This document shows, piece by piece, positions 24,016-30,765 of a DNA stretch of 30,765 bases. Numbering within the stretch: position 1 is the stretch's first letter; each line of letters begins with the position of its first letter. The notes under the pieces were generated by a model. The model saw nothing but the letters and a program-made list of their open reading frames with translations, did not search any database and was not told where the DNA came from. Position numbers and translations under genes: made by a program. Source of the stretch: JANMDU01 sp043755865 (lineage in GTDB: Bacteria; Pseudomonadota; Gammaproteobacteria; Burkholderiales; Burkholderiaceae_C); contig JAYUSD010000031.1 of assembly GCA_043755865.1 (NCBI GenBank), forward strand, positions 1 through 30,765. Direction: 5' to 3'.

Positions 24016-24136
24016 AACAATTCCTTGTGTTAACTAAACGGTGAGCATCATTTCATCCGCCAGCCAAAAGTATCTGATATGCGTGCTCACCACACCATCG
24101 GCGCCTAAGCCGATACACCGTAGGGCAGCGACGCGA

Positions 24137-24150
24137 TCCTATGTAGGACA
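24137..24150 (-). promoter_or_regulatory. TCCTA-TG-TAGGA palindrome with TGTCCTACA motif
   Basis: TCCTA (24137-24141) and TAGGA (24144-24148) form a palindrome; on the reverse strand the site reads TGTCCTACA. It lies ~127 bp before the DUF1328 start and just past the histidine-kinase stop. The same 9-mer occurs upstream of the OmpA gene. Confidence 0.35.
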
Positions 24151-24171
24151 ACACGCGGTGTCGTTTTACTT

Positions 24172-25503
24172 TTACAGCAGCGCTTGAATTAAAGTACCTC
24201 CGCTTGGCGAAGAAGTAATATGCAATACACCCTGAGCTGCTTCCACGCGGTAGCGCATACCCAGCAAGCCATAGGAAGAGGTGATTTGCCGGTTCGTGTC
24301 AAACCCTACGCCGTCGTCTTGCACGGAAGCCACAATAACGCCGTCAAAAACGCCTAATTTAAGCCACACATTTTTGGCTTTGGCATATTTCATGATATTG
24401 GTGCACGCCTCTTGCATCAAGCGATAGACCATGAGCTGGGAATCAGCCGGCAAATTTACTTCTTCAAAACTGCTGTGAACCAGCAAGTCTGAACTTTCTG
24501 CAAATTCGCGCGCAAAAATTTCCAGCGTCGCTACTAAGCCAAGATTGCTAAGCGAAGAAGGCCGCAAATCTTCAATGATCTTTCGACCCAAAGCAATGCT
24601 GCTGTTAAGGTTTGCCACCAAATGTGCAAGAAGCTCCAGCACTTCAGGCGAGGTGTGATCAACACGCGATTTAATACGCGCTGCATCAAGCTTGGCTGAT
24701 GTGAGCAAAGCGCCTAAATCGTCATGCAGATTGTGTGCTAACCGGCTGCGTTCGTCTTCCCGGTTGGTTTGCAAATACCGCGCAAGTTGGGTTAACTCTT
24801 CAGTACGTTTCTTGATTTTTAGTTCAAGTTGGTCTCTTTCAACAGCAAGAATTTGGCGCAGCTCTAATTGCTCGGATTTGAGGCGTAGGTTTTTCCGCAA
24901 ATAGATCAGTATCGCTACCAAATACATCAAGCTGAGAAAAGCGATGCTGGCGCGGCTGAGCATTTGTGTAAGCCGCAATTTTTCTCGGGATTTGATGAGG
25001 AGCTCGGATTCCATCGTCAGCAGGGATGCCGTGATTTCGCGCATCCGCGTCATGCTTACTTTTCCACCTCCTTGAAGAACCTGATCCAAGCTGAGTTGCG
25101 AAAGATTTTTTTTCTTCAACTCGACGGTTTGCGCCATTTCTGCAAGCTTGCTGCCAGTTAAAGCTTCAAGCTCTTTGAGCAGAGAAAGCGAGCCAGCTTG
25201 GTTTTGGTAGCGCTGCTGCAACTTTAAAAAGCTTTGCGTCACGGGCGCGATGGCTTGCTCGTAAGGCTGCAAATACTCAATCCGATCTGTGAGCAGATAG
25301 CCTCGCTGGCCAGTTTCGGCATTCAGCATGCGCACATACAAATCATTCAAAATAACTTGCGTTTGCGCTGTTGCAATGGATTCGCGGGTATAACGCGTGG
25401 TGTACTGGTAGGTTAATTCGTTGGCTGCGAGCATTGCTACGGCCGCTAAGCATGAAAGCGGCAGTACCAACTTGTTACCTTTGAAAAAAGTTAAAAGCTG
25501 CAT
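24172..25503 (-). CDS. CHASE3-domain sensor histidine kinase (NarL/HisKA_3 type)
   Basis: 443 residues. A membrane helix at ~12-28, a periplasmic CHASE3 domain (NAETGQRGYLL at ~61-71) and a second helix at ~184-202 are followed by a coiled coil and HisKA_3 (NREDERSRLAHNLHDDLGALL, likely phospho-His260). The ATPase has QEACTNIMKYAKA (Asn369), DDGVGF and SYGLLGMRYR. It is divergent from a NarL-type regulator 60 bp away, an obvious partner. The signal is unknown. The surrounding envelope-stress genes suggest that it controls them. Confidence 0.93.
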   Translation of the reverse strand: MQLLTFFKGNKLVLPLSCLAAVAMLAANELTYQYTTRYTRESIATAQTQVILNDLYVRMLNAETGQRGYLLTDRIEYLQPYEQAIAPVTQSFLKLQQRYQNQAGSLSLLKELEALTGSKLAEMAQTVELKKKNLSQLSLDQVLQGGGKVSMTRMREITASLLTMESELLIKSREKLRLTQMLSRASIAFLSLMYLVAILIYLRKNLRLKSEQLELRQILAVERDQLELKIKKRTEELTQLARYLQTNREDERSRLAHNLHDDLGALLTSAKLDAARIKSRVDHTSPEVLELLAHLVANLNSSIALGRKIIEDLRPSSLSNLGLVATLEIFAREFAESSDLLVHSSFEEVNLPADSQLMVYRLMQEACTNIMKYAKAKNVWLKLGVFDGVIVASVQDDGVGFDTNRQITSSYGLLGMRYRVEAAQGVLHITSSPSGGTLIQALL

Positions 25504-25563
25504 AGTTAAATATTCAGAAAAATTGTAAGATGATACGTCTTCGTATTAAAAAAGGGGTGCTGC

Positions 25564-26196
25564 ATGATTCGAATAGCCATCGTTGATGACCATCCTGTCG
25601 TGAGGGCCGGTTTGAAGCAGTTTTTGAGCGACCAGATGGATATGTCGGTGGTGGCAGAGGCGTCGGATGGCCGCGAAGCGCTCAATATCGTTCGCGCTGG
25701 CGCCATCGATGTCATGCTTATGGACATTTCCATGCCCGATCAAAGTGGTGTGGATGCATTGATCGCTATCAAAGCGCGAGCGCCAGATTTGCCAGTCTTG
25801 ATGCTCAGTATTTTTGCCGAGGCGCATTACGCCACCGCCTTGCTCAAACAAGGAGCCAGTGGATACCTGAACAAAGACTGCGATCCACAAGAACTGGTTG
25901 TTGCCATACGCACTGTTGCGCTTGGCCGCAAATATATCTCTCCAGGCGTAGCGCAGCTGATGGCTGAAAGTTTGACGAATGGCTCGACAGTTGCGCTGCA
26001 TGAAAATTTGTCTGATCGTGAATTACAAGTTTTTCTTCGACTCGCACAGGGACAAACTGTCGGCGAACTGGCAGTTGCCATGTCGCTCAGCGTGAAAACC
26101 GTCAGCACTTATCGCACCCGAGTGATGGAGAAGATGAATCTCTCCTCCAACAGCGATCTCACGTATTACGCGCTTAAAAATGGATTGTTGCAATAA
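25564..26196 (+). CDS. NarL/FixJ-type response regulator
   Basis: 210 residues. The receiver has the acidic pair DD (8-9), phospho-acceptor Asp54 (MLMDISMPDQSG) and Lys in YLNKD. The C-terminal LuxR-type HTH spans ~145-205 (LSDRELQVFLRLAQGQTVGELAVAMSLSVKTVSTYRTRVMEKM). GGGGTG precedes the ATG. It is divergent from the CHASE3 kinase. It is convergent with a lone receiver gene, 8 bp between stops. Confidence 0.95.
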   Translation: MIRIAIVDDHPVVRAGLKQFLSDQMDMSVVAEASDGREALNIVRAGAIDVMLMDISMPDQSGVDALIAIKARAPDLPVLMLSIFAEAHYATALLKQGASGYLNKDCDPQELVVAIRTVALGRKYISPGVAQLMAESLTNGSTVALHENLSDRELQVFLRLAQGQTVGELAVAMSLSVKTVSTYRTRVMEKMNLSSNSDLTYYALKNGLLQ

Positions 26197-26204
26197 GTTC
26201 GGGG

Positions 26205-26633
26205 TTATGCCGGTGAGAGCTCAGGGTGTCCACTGAGCTCACCAGCAGCCAATGCATTGCAATACGACAGCAGTGCATCTATCTCATTGGATTTGTCAAA
26301 CACACGATCAGCGCCCAAGCTGAGGCATTTTGATCGCATGGTCGGTGTGGCGTAATTCGTAAGTACCACCAATTTGTGTCGTTGCATGAGGCCATTGGCT
26401 GCACTGATCACGCCAAGGCCTGAGCCGCTGCGCAGCTGAATGTCCACTATCACCAAATCAAAAGAGTGAGTCGGATCGCGCATCCATTCAACCGCGTGTT
26501 GCTCGTCTTCCGCAGTGTCGACAATGTGCACAGGTGCAAGCTCTTCCAAGGTCGCGATCAAACTGGCACGTATCACGGCGCTGTCTTCAACCAAATAAAC
26601 TTCAATGAGATCCACAGCCTTGTATCTTTCCAT
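26205..26633 (-). CDS. Single-domain response regulator (receiver only)
   Basis: 142 residues from ATG 26633; an upstream in-frame start at 26651 is less likely. The receiver motifs are complete: acidic pair ED (16-17), phospho-acceptor Asp64 (LVIVDIQLRSGSG), switch Thr in VVLTNYAT, and Lys in RVFDKSNE. There is no output domain after ~residue 125. It may tune the neighbouring kinase as a phosphate sink or act on a partner protein. It is convergent with the NarL-type regulator. Confidence 0.9.
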   Translation of the reverse strand: MERYKAVDLIEVYLVEDSAVIRASLIATLEELAPVHIVDTAEDEQHAVEWMRDPTHSFDLVIVDIQLRSGSGLGVISAANGLMQRHKLVVLTNYATPTMRSKCLSLGADRVFDKSNEIDALLSYCNALAAGELSGHPELSPA

Positions 26634-26777
26634 GTCGCAAAAATTAAGCAAAGCTGAGGGCTAACTCAAGCACCCGATGCATGCGCACATGGGGTGAAAT
26701 GACACCTTGAGTTAGGTGAAACTTGATTATGCCTCGCTCATAAGTGGCGTGCGCACGGGCTGGTGTGATTGAGCCAA

Positions 26778-26786
26778 TGTCCTACA
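26778..26786 (+). promoter_or_regulatory. TGTCCTACA motif upstream of the OmpA gene
   Basis: TGTCCTACA lies 102 bp before the OmpA start, in the 254-bp gap after the lone receiver gene. It matches the 9-mer upstream of DUF1328. Nothing else in the gap is clear. Confidence 0.3.
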
Positions 26787-26887
26787 CCGACGGCACGGGT
26801 TGTCTGATGGCTAGCACAAAGATGTTCTTGAACAATCGGTGTATGCGCTACTTCAGCGTATGCCTTTAAAAACCGACCAAGGACACC

Positions 26888-28003
26888 ATGAAACTCACAT
26901 ACCAACGCTTAGCGATTGCCGCAGCGATCATTGCCACACTCGGCGCGACCTCCGCTATGGCGCAGGGCTACACGTACACTGAGCCTTCAGGTACAGACTA
27001 CAACCCATCAGGTTACATACTGCCTAGCGTCAATCGCTTAAATCCCGACAGTCGCTTTGGAACAGATAAAAATGTCAACGGTGTGGGGCTGCGTTTTGGT
27101 ACGCCAGTTTCTCCAAGTTGGGACATGCAAATCGGCTTGCAATACGGCCGCGTCAATGATGCCTCTAACCGCTATCAACAAATGACGTTGGGATTGGATG
27201 GTGTTTATCTCTTCTCGCGCTCACGCTTTCGTCCGTTGCTCCTTGTCGGCGTTGGCGCGCAAAGAGATCAGTTCACCACACCCACCACGAAAGCCAGCAG
27301 CACTTCGCCTTACATCGGCGCAGGCGTGGGCTTTCAATATGCTTTCACCGATCAATGGGGAATGCAGCTGGATGTGCGGCGCAATCACGCATTCTTGCGT
27401 GGCAACAGTTTTGGCTCAAAACGCTCCGACACCGACGTGGTGAGCTTGGGGCTGATGTACACATTTGACAAAGCGCCTAGCCGTGCACCGCGTGTTGCGC
27501 AAGCGCCTGTTTATGTCGCTCCGCCCGCGCCTGTTGTTGTAGCGCCCCCAGTTGCTGCGCCAGCGCCACCTCCACCACCGCCCGTGGTCGTTGCAGCGCC
27601 CCCAGCGCCAGCGCCTGCAAGATTTGAGCGCATCACGTTGTCTGCAAGCAAACTATTTGGCTTTGACAGCGCTGAGCTGCGCACGCCTATGCCCAAGCTG
27701 GATGAAGTGGCAGATGCTTTGGCGAAGTCGCCAGATGCAAGCAATATTGTGATCAATGGCTACACAGACCGCTTGGGTTCAGATGCCTACAACCAAGTGC
27801 TTTCACAAAAACGCGCAGATGCGGTTAAGGGCTACATGGTCAACAAAGGTGTGGCAGCTGGCCGCATGACAGCAACCGGCAAAGGTGAAAGCAATCCAGT
27901 TGTCACCTGCACTGACAAAAATGTGACCAAGCTGCGTGAATGTTTGGAGCCCAACCGTCGGGTGGAAATCGAGCAGATCACCATTGAGCGTCGCGTTCAG
28001 TGA
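26888..28003 (+). CDS. OmpA-family outer-membrane protein
   Basis: 371 residues. A Sec signal ends near AMA-Q (25-26). Residues ~55-195 are an eight-stranded-barrel-like domain (GLRFGTPVSPSWDMQIGLQYGR, GAGVGFQYAFTDQWGMQLDVR). A Pro/Ala/Val linker (~205-240) follows. The C-terminal OmpA domain has INGYTDRLGSDAYNQVLSQKRADAVKGYM, which binds peptidoglycan. It tethers the outer membrane to the wall. An AAGGACACC site precedes the ATG. Its place beside the two-component genes suggests that they regulate it. Confidence 0.95.
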   Translation: MKLTYQRLAIAAAIIATLGATSAMAQGYTYTEPSGTDYNPSGYILPSVNRLNPDSRFGTDKNVNGVGLRFGTPVSPSWDMQIGLQYGRVNDASNRYQQMTLGLDGVYLFSRSRFRPLLLVGVGAQRDQFTTPTTKASSTSPYIGAGVGFQYAFTDQWGMQLDVRRNHAFLRGNSFGSKRSDTDVVSLGLMYTFDKAPSRAPRVAQAPVYVAPPAPVVVAPPVAAPAPPPPPPVVVAAPPAPAPARFERITLSASKLFGFDSAELRTPMPKLDEVADALAKSPDASNIVINGYTDRLGSDAYNQVLSQKRADAVKGYMVNKGVAAGRMTATGKGESNPVVTCTDKNVTKLRECLEPNRRVEIEQITIERRVQ

Positions 28004-28031
28004 TCCTGCCAGCAAAAAATCGGAGCGACAT

Positions 28032-28598
28032 ATGCCATCACAAAAATCTGTGACACAACCCAAGGGTGAAGTTCACGAGCCGATGATGCTCAACACGCAT
28101 GCACTTGATGCCGCTAAGCACAGCTTAGACAAGGGCGCCATTACACCGAGTTATGGCCCTTGGCGCGAAGACATCATTCGCCTGCTGAATGACAGCCTAG
28201 CTACGGAGCTTGTGTGCACGCTGCGCTACAAACGTCACTACTTTACGGCGGCCGGTTTGTCTTCGCCAAAAATTGCCGATGAATTTTTGGTGCATGCAAA
28301 TGAGGAGACTCGCCATGCTGACCGTATTGCGCAGCGGATTGTGCAACTAGGAGGAGAGCCTGACTTTTCTCCAAGTTCGCTTATGCAGCGAAGCCACGCA
28401 GATTACAACGATGCTCTGGATCTCAAGGCCATGATCAAAGCAAATCTCATCGCTGAGCGCGTAGCCATTGAGGCCTACACGCAAATGATTGCCTTGATTG
28501 GTGACAAAGATCCGACCACCAAGCGCTTGATTGAAGATATTTTGAGCAATGAGCAGGAGCATGCTGATGAGTTGAAAGATTGGCTGACTGTTGAATGA
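28032..28598 (+). CDS. Ferritin-like di-iron protein (bacterioferritin/Dps-like)
   Basis: 188 residues from ATG 28032, preceded by GGAG; the frame is open upstream but overlaps ompA. A four-helix ferritin-like domain is visible with iron-ligand candidates: Glu in LATELVCTLRYKRHYF, EETRHADRIAQRI (ExxH), Glu in NLIAERVAIEAYTQMI, and NEQEHADELKDWL (ExxH). Such proteins store iron or protect DNA from peroxide. It starts 28 bp after ompA, so the two may share a transcript. Confidence 0.9.
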   Translation: MPSQKSVTQPKGEVHEPMMLNTHALDAAKHSLDKGAITPSYGPWREDIIRLLNDSLATELVCTLRYKRHYFTAAGLSSPKIADEFLVHANEETRHADRIAQRIVQLGGEPDFSPSSLMQRSHADYNDALDLKAMIKANLIAERVAIEAYTQMIALIGDKDPTTKRLIEDILSNEQEHADELKDWLTVE

Positions 28599-28625
28599 AC
28601 ATTTTGGTTTAAGTGAAAGTCAAGT

Positions 28626-28949
28626 ATGAGAACCCACCGTATTTTTATCGGCGTTTTGAGCTTCTTCGTTGCGATTTCATTGTTCGGTTATGTGCTGATG
28701 GACAACACGAAAGCAGATGCCAGCGGTGTTAGTTACTCAGGGGATGCTTTGATTACTCAATCGATCAAAGCAAAGTTTCAATTGGACAAAGACGTGGTTC
28801 ACACAAGTATCAACGCCAAAACAACGGACGGTGCGGTGCTGCTCTCTGGCTTTGCTAAAAGTGAAGAAGAAAAGTCTGCTGCTGAAGGCATTGCTCACAA
28901 AGTCAAGGGTGTGAAGTCTGTCAAAAATGAAGTCGCTGTAAGACATTGA
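28626..28949 (+). CDS. BON-domain membrane-anchored protein
   Basis: 107 residues. An N-terminal hydrophobic segment (IFIGVLSFFVAISLFGYVLM) acts as anchor or signal; no lipobox is seen. One BON domain follows (GDALITQSIKAKFQLDKD, GAVLLSGFAKSEEEKSAAEGIAHKVKGVKSVKNEVAVRH). The C-terminus closely resembles that of the BON lipoprotein at 22224 (GVKSVKNE), suggesting duplication within the locus. It lies 27 bp after the ferritin-like gene. Confidence 0.9.
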   Translation: MRTHRIFIGVLSFFVAISLFGYVLMDNTKADASGVSYSGDALITQSIKAKFQLDKDVVHTSINAKTTDGAVLLSGFAKSEEEKSAAEGIAHKVKGVKSVKNEVAVRH

Positions 28950-29033
28950 TTCGGATTTGAATGCCGTCATCCTGGCGGCGTTTATTGGGTGTATGTCCGA
29001 TGCACCGTTTGTTGAAAGAAAACAGGTGAAATT

Positions 29034-29255
29034 ATGAAAACATTAAATCGTACGCAACGTGCTTGTACCTTGGCGGCTATCGTTTTGTCGCTAAGCGCTT
29101 GCGCCGGCATGACGGCACAAGAAAAGGGAACCGCTGTTGGCGCGGGTGTCGGTGCCATTGGTGGTGCTGTGTTGGGAGGTGGGACGCTCGGCACGCTTGG
29201 CGGGGCAGCTGTAGGCGGCGTGATTGGTCATGAAGTGACCAAACCAAAAAAATAA
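29034..29255 (+). CDS. Glycine-zipper lipoprotein (OsmB-like)
   Basis: 73 residues with a lipobox LSAC, then TAQEKGTAVGAGVGAIGGAVLGG and LGGAAVGGVIGHEVTK. This is a glycine zipper as in OsmB/SlyB-type outer-membrane lipoproteins. AGGTGAAATT precedes the ATG. Probably osmotic-stress related by context. Confidence 0.88.
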   Translation: MKTLNRTQRACTLAAIVLSLSACAGMTAQEKGTAVGAGVGAIGGAVLGGGTLGTLGGAAVGGVIGHEVTKPKK

Positions 29256-29267
29256 AACCATTGATTT

Positions 29268-29291
29268 AAATGCCTTAACCAGCAGGCATTT
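29268..29291 (+). terminator. Hairpin after the glycine-zipper gene
   Basis: AAATGCCT pairs with AGGCATTT around an 8-nt loop, 13 bp past the stop. The T-run is only three bases, so it may be a weak terminator or a processing site. Confidence 0.35.
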
Positions 29292-29321
29292 GCATCGCAA
29301 CTTTAATGATTGGATACCATC

Positions 29322-29966
29322 ATGAAAAATTCGCTTACTCCACCCTTTAGTTTCGTTGAAAAAGTCGGTAGTCGCCGAGTCTTGGCCAGCAGCGTGTCCA
29401 TCACGCTTTTGGCTTTGACTATGGGTTGCAGCCCAAAGCCTAGCGAGCCGGCCGCATCTTCTAATGCACCAACCTCAGCTTCAAATTCGCCAGCTGCAAC
29501 CTCAACAATCGGCAATCAGCTTGACGACAGTGTGACGACAACCAGTGTCAAGGCAGCGCTTATGGCTGAGGAGAGTATCAAGAGTATTGATTTCAAGGTC
29601 GAGACCAACAAAGGCGTGGTGCAGCTCAGTGGCTTTATCAACAACCAAATGCAAATTGACCGCGCAGTAGCGGTAGCTCAGGCCGTAGCGGGCGTCAAGG
29701 AAGTTCAAAACCGCCTGATGCTGAAGGTGGGCGACACCACGATGGGTAGCAATGTGGATGACACGGTGATTACGACGCGTGTCAAAGCCGCATTGTTGGA
29801 AGATCCTGCGGCGAAAAGCCTAGACATCAGCGTGGAAACTCGCAAAGGCGAAGTGATGCTTAGTGGCTTTGTGGCCAATAAATCGCAGATCAATTTGGCT
29901 GAAACGCTGGCAGCAAAGCAAGAAGGCGTGAAGACGGTGCGCAATGAGCTGAGCGTAAAGAAATAA
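29322..29966 (+). CDS. Lipoprotein with two BON domains
   Basis: 214 residues from ATG 29322 (a TTG at 29310 is in frame). The signal ends in LTMGC, followed by a Ser/Ala/Pro linker and two BON domains (about residues 62-136 and 141-214), each with DD-V-TT-VKAALL and V-LSGF. This is the OsmY-like two-BON layout, tethered as a lipoprotein. It is expected to act in the periplasm on the membrane. Third BON gene of the island. Confidence 0.93.
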   Translation: MKNSLTPPFSFVEKVGSRRVLASSVSITLLALTMGCSPKPSEPAASSNAPTSASNSPAATSTIGNQLDDSVTTTSVKAALMAEESIKSIDFKVETNKGVVQLSGFINNQMQIDRAVAVAQAVAGVKEVQNRLMLKVGDTTMGSNVDDTVITTRVKAALLEDPAAKSLDISVETRKGEVMLSGFVANKSQINLAETLAAKQEGVKTVRNELSVKK

Positions 29967-30005
29967 ATTCAAGCACGGAGCTCGAAGTGAAAAGGATGGT
30001 TGTTT

Positions 30006-30755
30006 ATGTTGAAAGACAAGGTCATGATTGTGACAGGCGCGTCTGCGGGCATTGGGCGCGCAGTTGCGCTTGTGTGCGCGCGCGAAGGTGCAAAGATGGT
30101 GGTGTCTGATGTAAATCTCGCTACGGGCGAAGAAACGGCTTCCATTGTTCGCAAGCAAGGCGGCGACGCGATCTTTGTCGCGGCTGACGTCAGCAATCCA
30201 AGCGACAGCAAGGCATTGGTTGATGCAGCGATTGCAGAGTATGGTCGACTTGATGTGGCTTGCAACAACGCGGGCATTGGCGGTGTCAGTGCCGCCACAG
30301 CGGATTACCCGCTAGACGCTTGGGATCAAGTGATCGGCATCAATCTGTCGGGCGTGTTCTACGGCATGCAACAGCAGCTCAAAGCTATGCTGAAAAATGG
30401 CGGTGGCGTGATCATCAACATTGCATCTGTGCTTGGCGCAGTCGCGCTGGCCAGATCGCCTGCTTACACGGCTGCGAAGCATGGTGTGGTCGGGCTAACG
30501 CAAGCTGCGGCGATTGAATACGGCCCAAATAATATTCGTATTAATGCGGTGGGTCCGGGCTTTATACGAACAGCCATGACAAGCGGGCTGGAGAAAAATG
30601 AGGCCGTGCTAAATGCACTTGTTGCGGCCCATCCCATAGGGCGTCTGGGTAAAGTTGAAGAAGTGGCTGAATTGGTGGCTTGGTTGGCATCAGATAAGGC
30701 TTCATTTGTCACAGGTGCCTACTATCCCGTAGACGGCGGTTATCTGGCCCGTTGA
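30006..30755 (+). CDS. Short-chain dehydrogenase/reductase
   Basis: 249 residues from ATG 30006, with AAGGA 9-10 bp upstream. Classical SDR motifs are visible: TGASAGIGRA (cofactor loop), CNNAGIGG, and the Ser...Tyr-x3-Lys set in NIASVLGAVALARSPAYTAAKHG, then VGPGFIRTAM. The C-terminus SFVTGAYYPVDGGYLAR is complete. It oxidises or reduces an alcohol or ketone with NAD(P); substrate unknown. It is the last gene before the window end, 39 bp after the double-BON gene. Confidence 0.94.
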   Translation: MLKDKVMIVTGASAGIGRAVALVCAREGAKMVVSDVNLATGEETASIVRKQGGDAIFVAADVSNPSDSKALVDAAIAEYGRLDVACNNAGIGGVSAATADYPLDAWDQVIGINLSGVFYGMQQQLKAMLKNGGGVIINIASVLGAVALARSPAYTAAKHGVVGLTQAAAIEYGPNNIRINAVGPGFIRTAMTSGLEKNEAVLNALVAAHPIGRLGKVEEVAELVAWLASDKASFVTGAYYPVDGGYLAR

Positions 30756-30765
30756 TACAAATCTG

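Noticed and set aside
26209..26242. Near-palindrome between the two convergent response-regulator genes
   Set aside because: Most of it is coding for the lone receiver's C-terminus and no T-run follows; a bidirectional terminator is possible but weak.
27481..27640. Repetitive Pro/Ala/Val-coding stretch in the OmpA gene
   Set aside because: It is the usual flexible linker before an OmpA domain, not a mobile or regulatory repeat.
1..30765. CRISPR arrays, rRNA genes, complete insertion sequences
   Set aside because: No regularly spaced direct repeats, rRNA sequence or transposase ORF was seen on either strand.

Overview
The window looks like a chromosome segment of a betaproteobacterium of the order Burkholderiales, most likely near Comamonadaceae (Polaromonas/Rhodoferax-like). 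The grounds are an RpoD with a long Lys/Ala/Pro-rich N-terminus, a Bug-type (TctC) solute-binding protein, and a small post-rpoD protein. This placement is from memory of families, not from a search.

Layout. (1) 1-1853: the right end of a filamentous (inovirus-type) prophage. It holds a RstA-like replication initiator that runs off the left edge, a small zinc-ribbon protein, a small membrane protein and a Cro/CI-type repressor with a palindromic operator. The repressor gene runs into the 3' part of a host tRNA-Ser(GCU), the likely attachment site. (2) 1980-6109: catabolic or accessory genes, namely a Bug protein and three unrelated alpha/beta-hydrolases. (3) 6317-11551: a cyclic-nucleotide-binding-domain protein, then a tight operon for an exported molybdenum hydroxylase (Tat-type Mo subunit, [2Fe-2S] subunit, diheme cytochrome c). 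(4) 11573-18782: housekeeping genes, namely a FemAB/GNAT-like protein, nadE, rlmB, rpoD and a 54-aa protein. (5) 18786-30755: an envelope and stress-response island. It holds a PNPOx-like stress protein, DUF3309, a cardiolipin-synthase-like lipoprotein, DUF2177, a truncated iron permease, CsbD, four BON domains in three proteins, a yqjD-yqjE-yqjK-like operon with DUF1328, a CHASE3 histidine kinase with a divergent NarL-type regulator, a lone receiver protein, an OmpA protein, a ferritin-like protein, a glycine-zipper lipoprotein and an SDR oxidoreductase.

The most unusual signal is a family of six 46-48 bp palindromic elements scattered from 5.1 to 21.5 kb. All share TAGCCGGC (or TTGCCGGC) followed by a small hairpin. 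The hairpin stem is kept by compensatory changes, and two copies lie in frame inside protein genes (nadE and the FemAB/GNAT-like gene). This resembles the Rickettsia palindromic elements. Other structures worth a look are a 416-bp inverted-repeat element after nadE, paired hairpins inside the 5' end of the phage replication gene (candidate origin), and a direct repeat of the rep start region flanking the zinc-ribbon gene.

Several operons use ATGA or TAATG overlaps (rep module, Fe-S/cytochrome, DUF3309-cls-DUF2177, yqjE-yqjK), which suggests translational coupling. No CRISPR array, complete insertion sequence or rRNA gene was seen.
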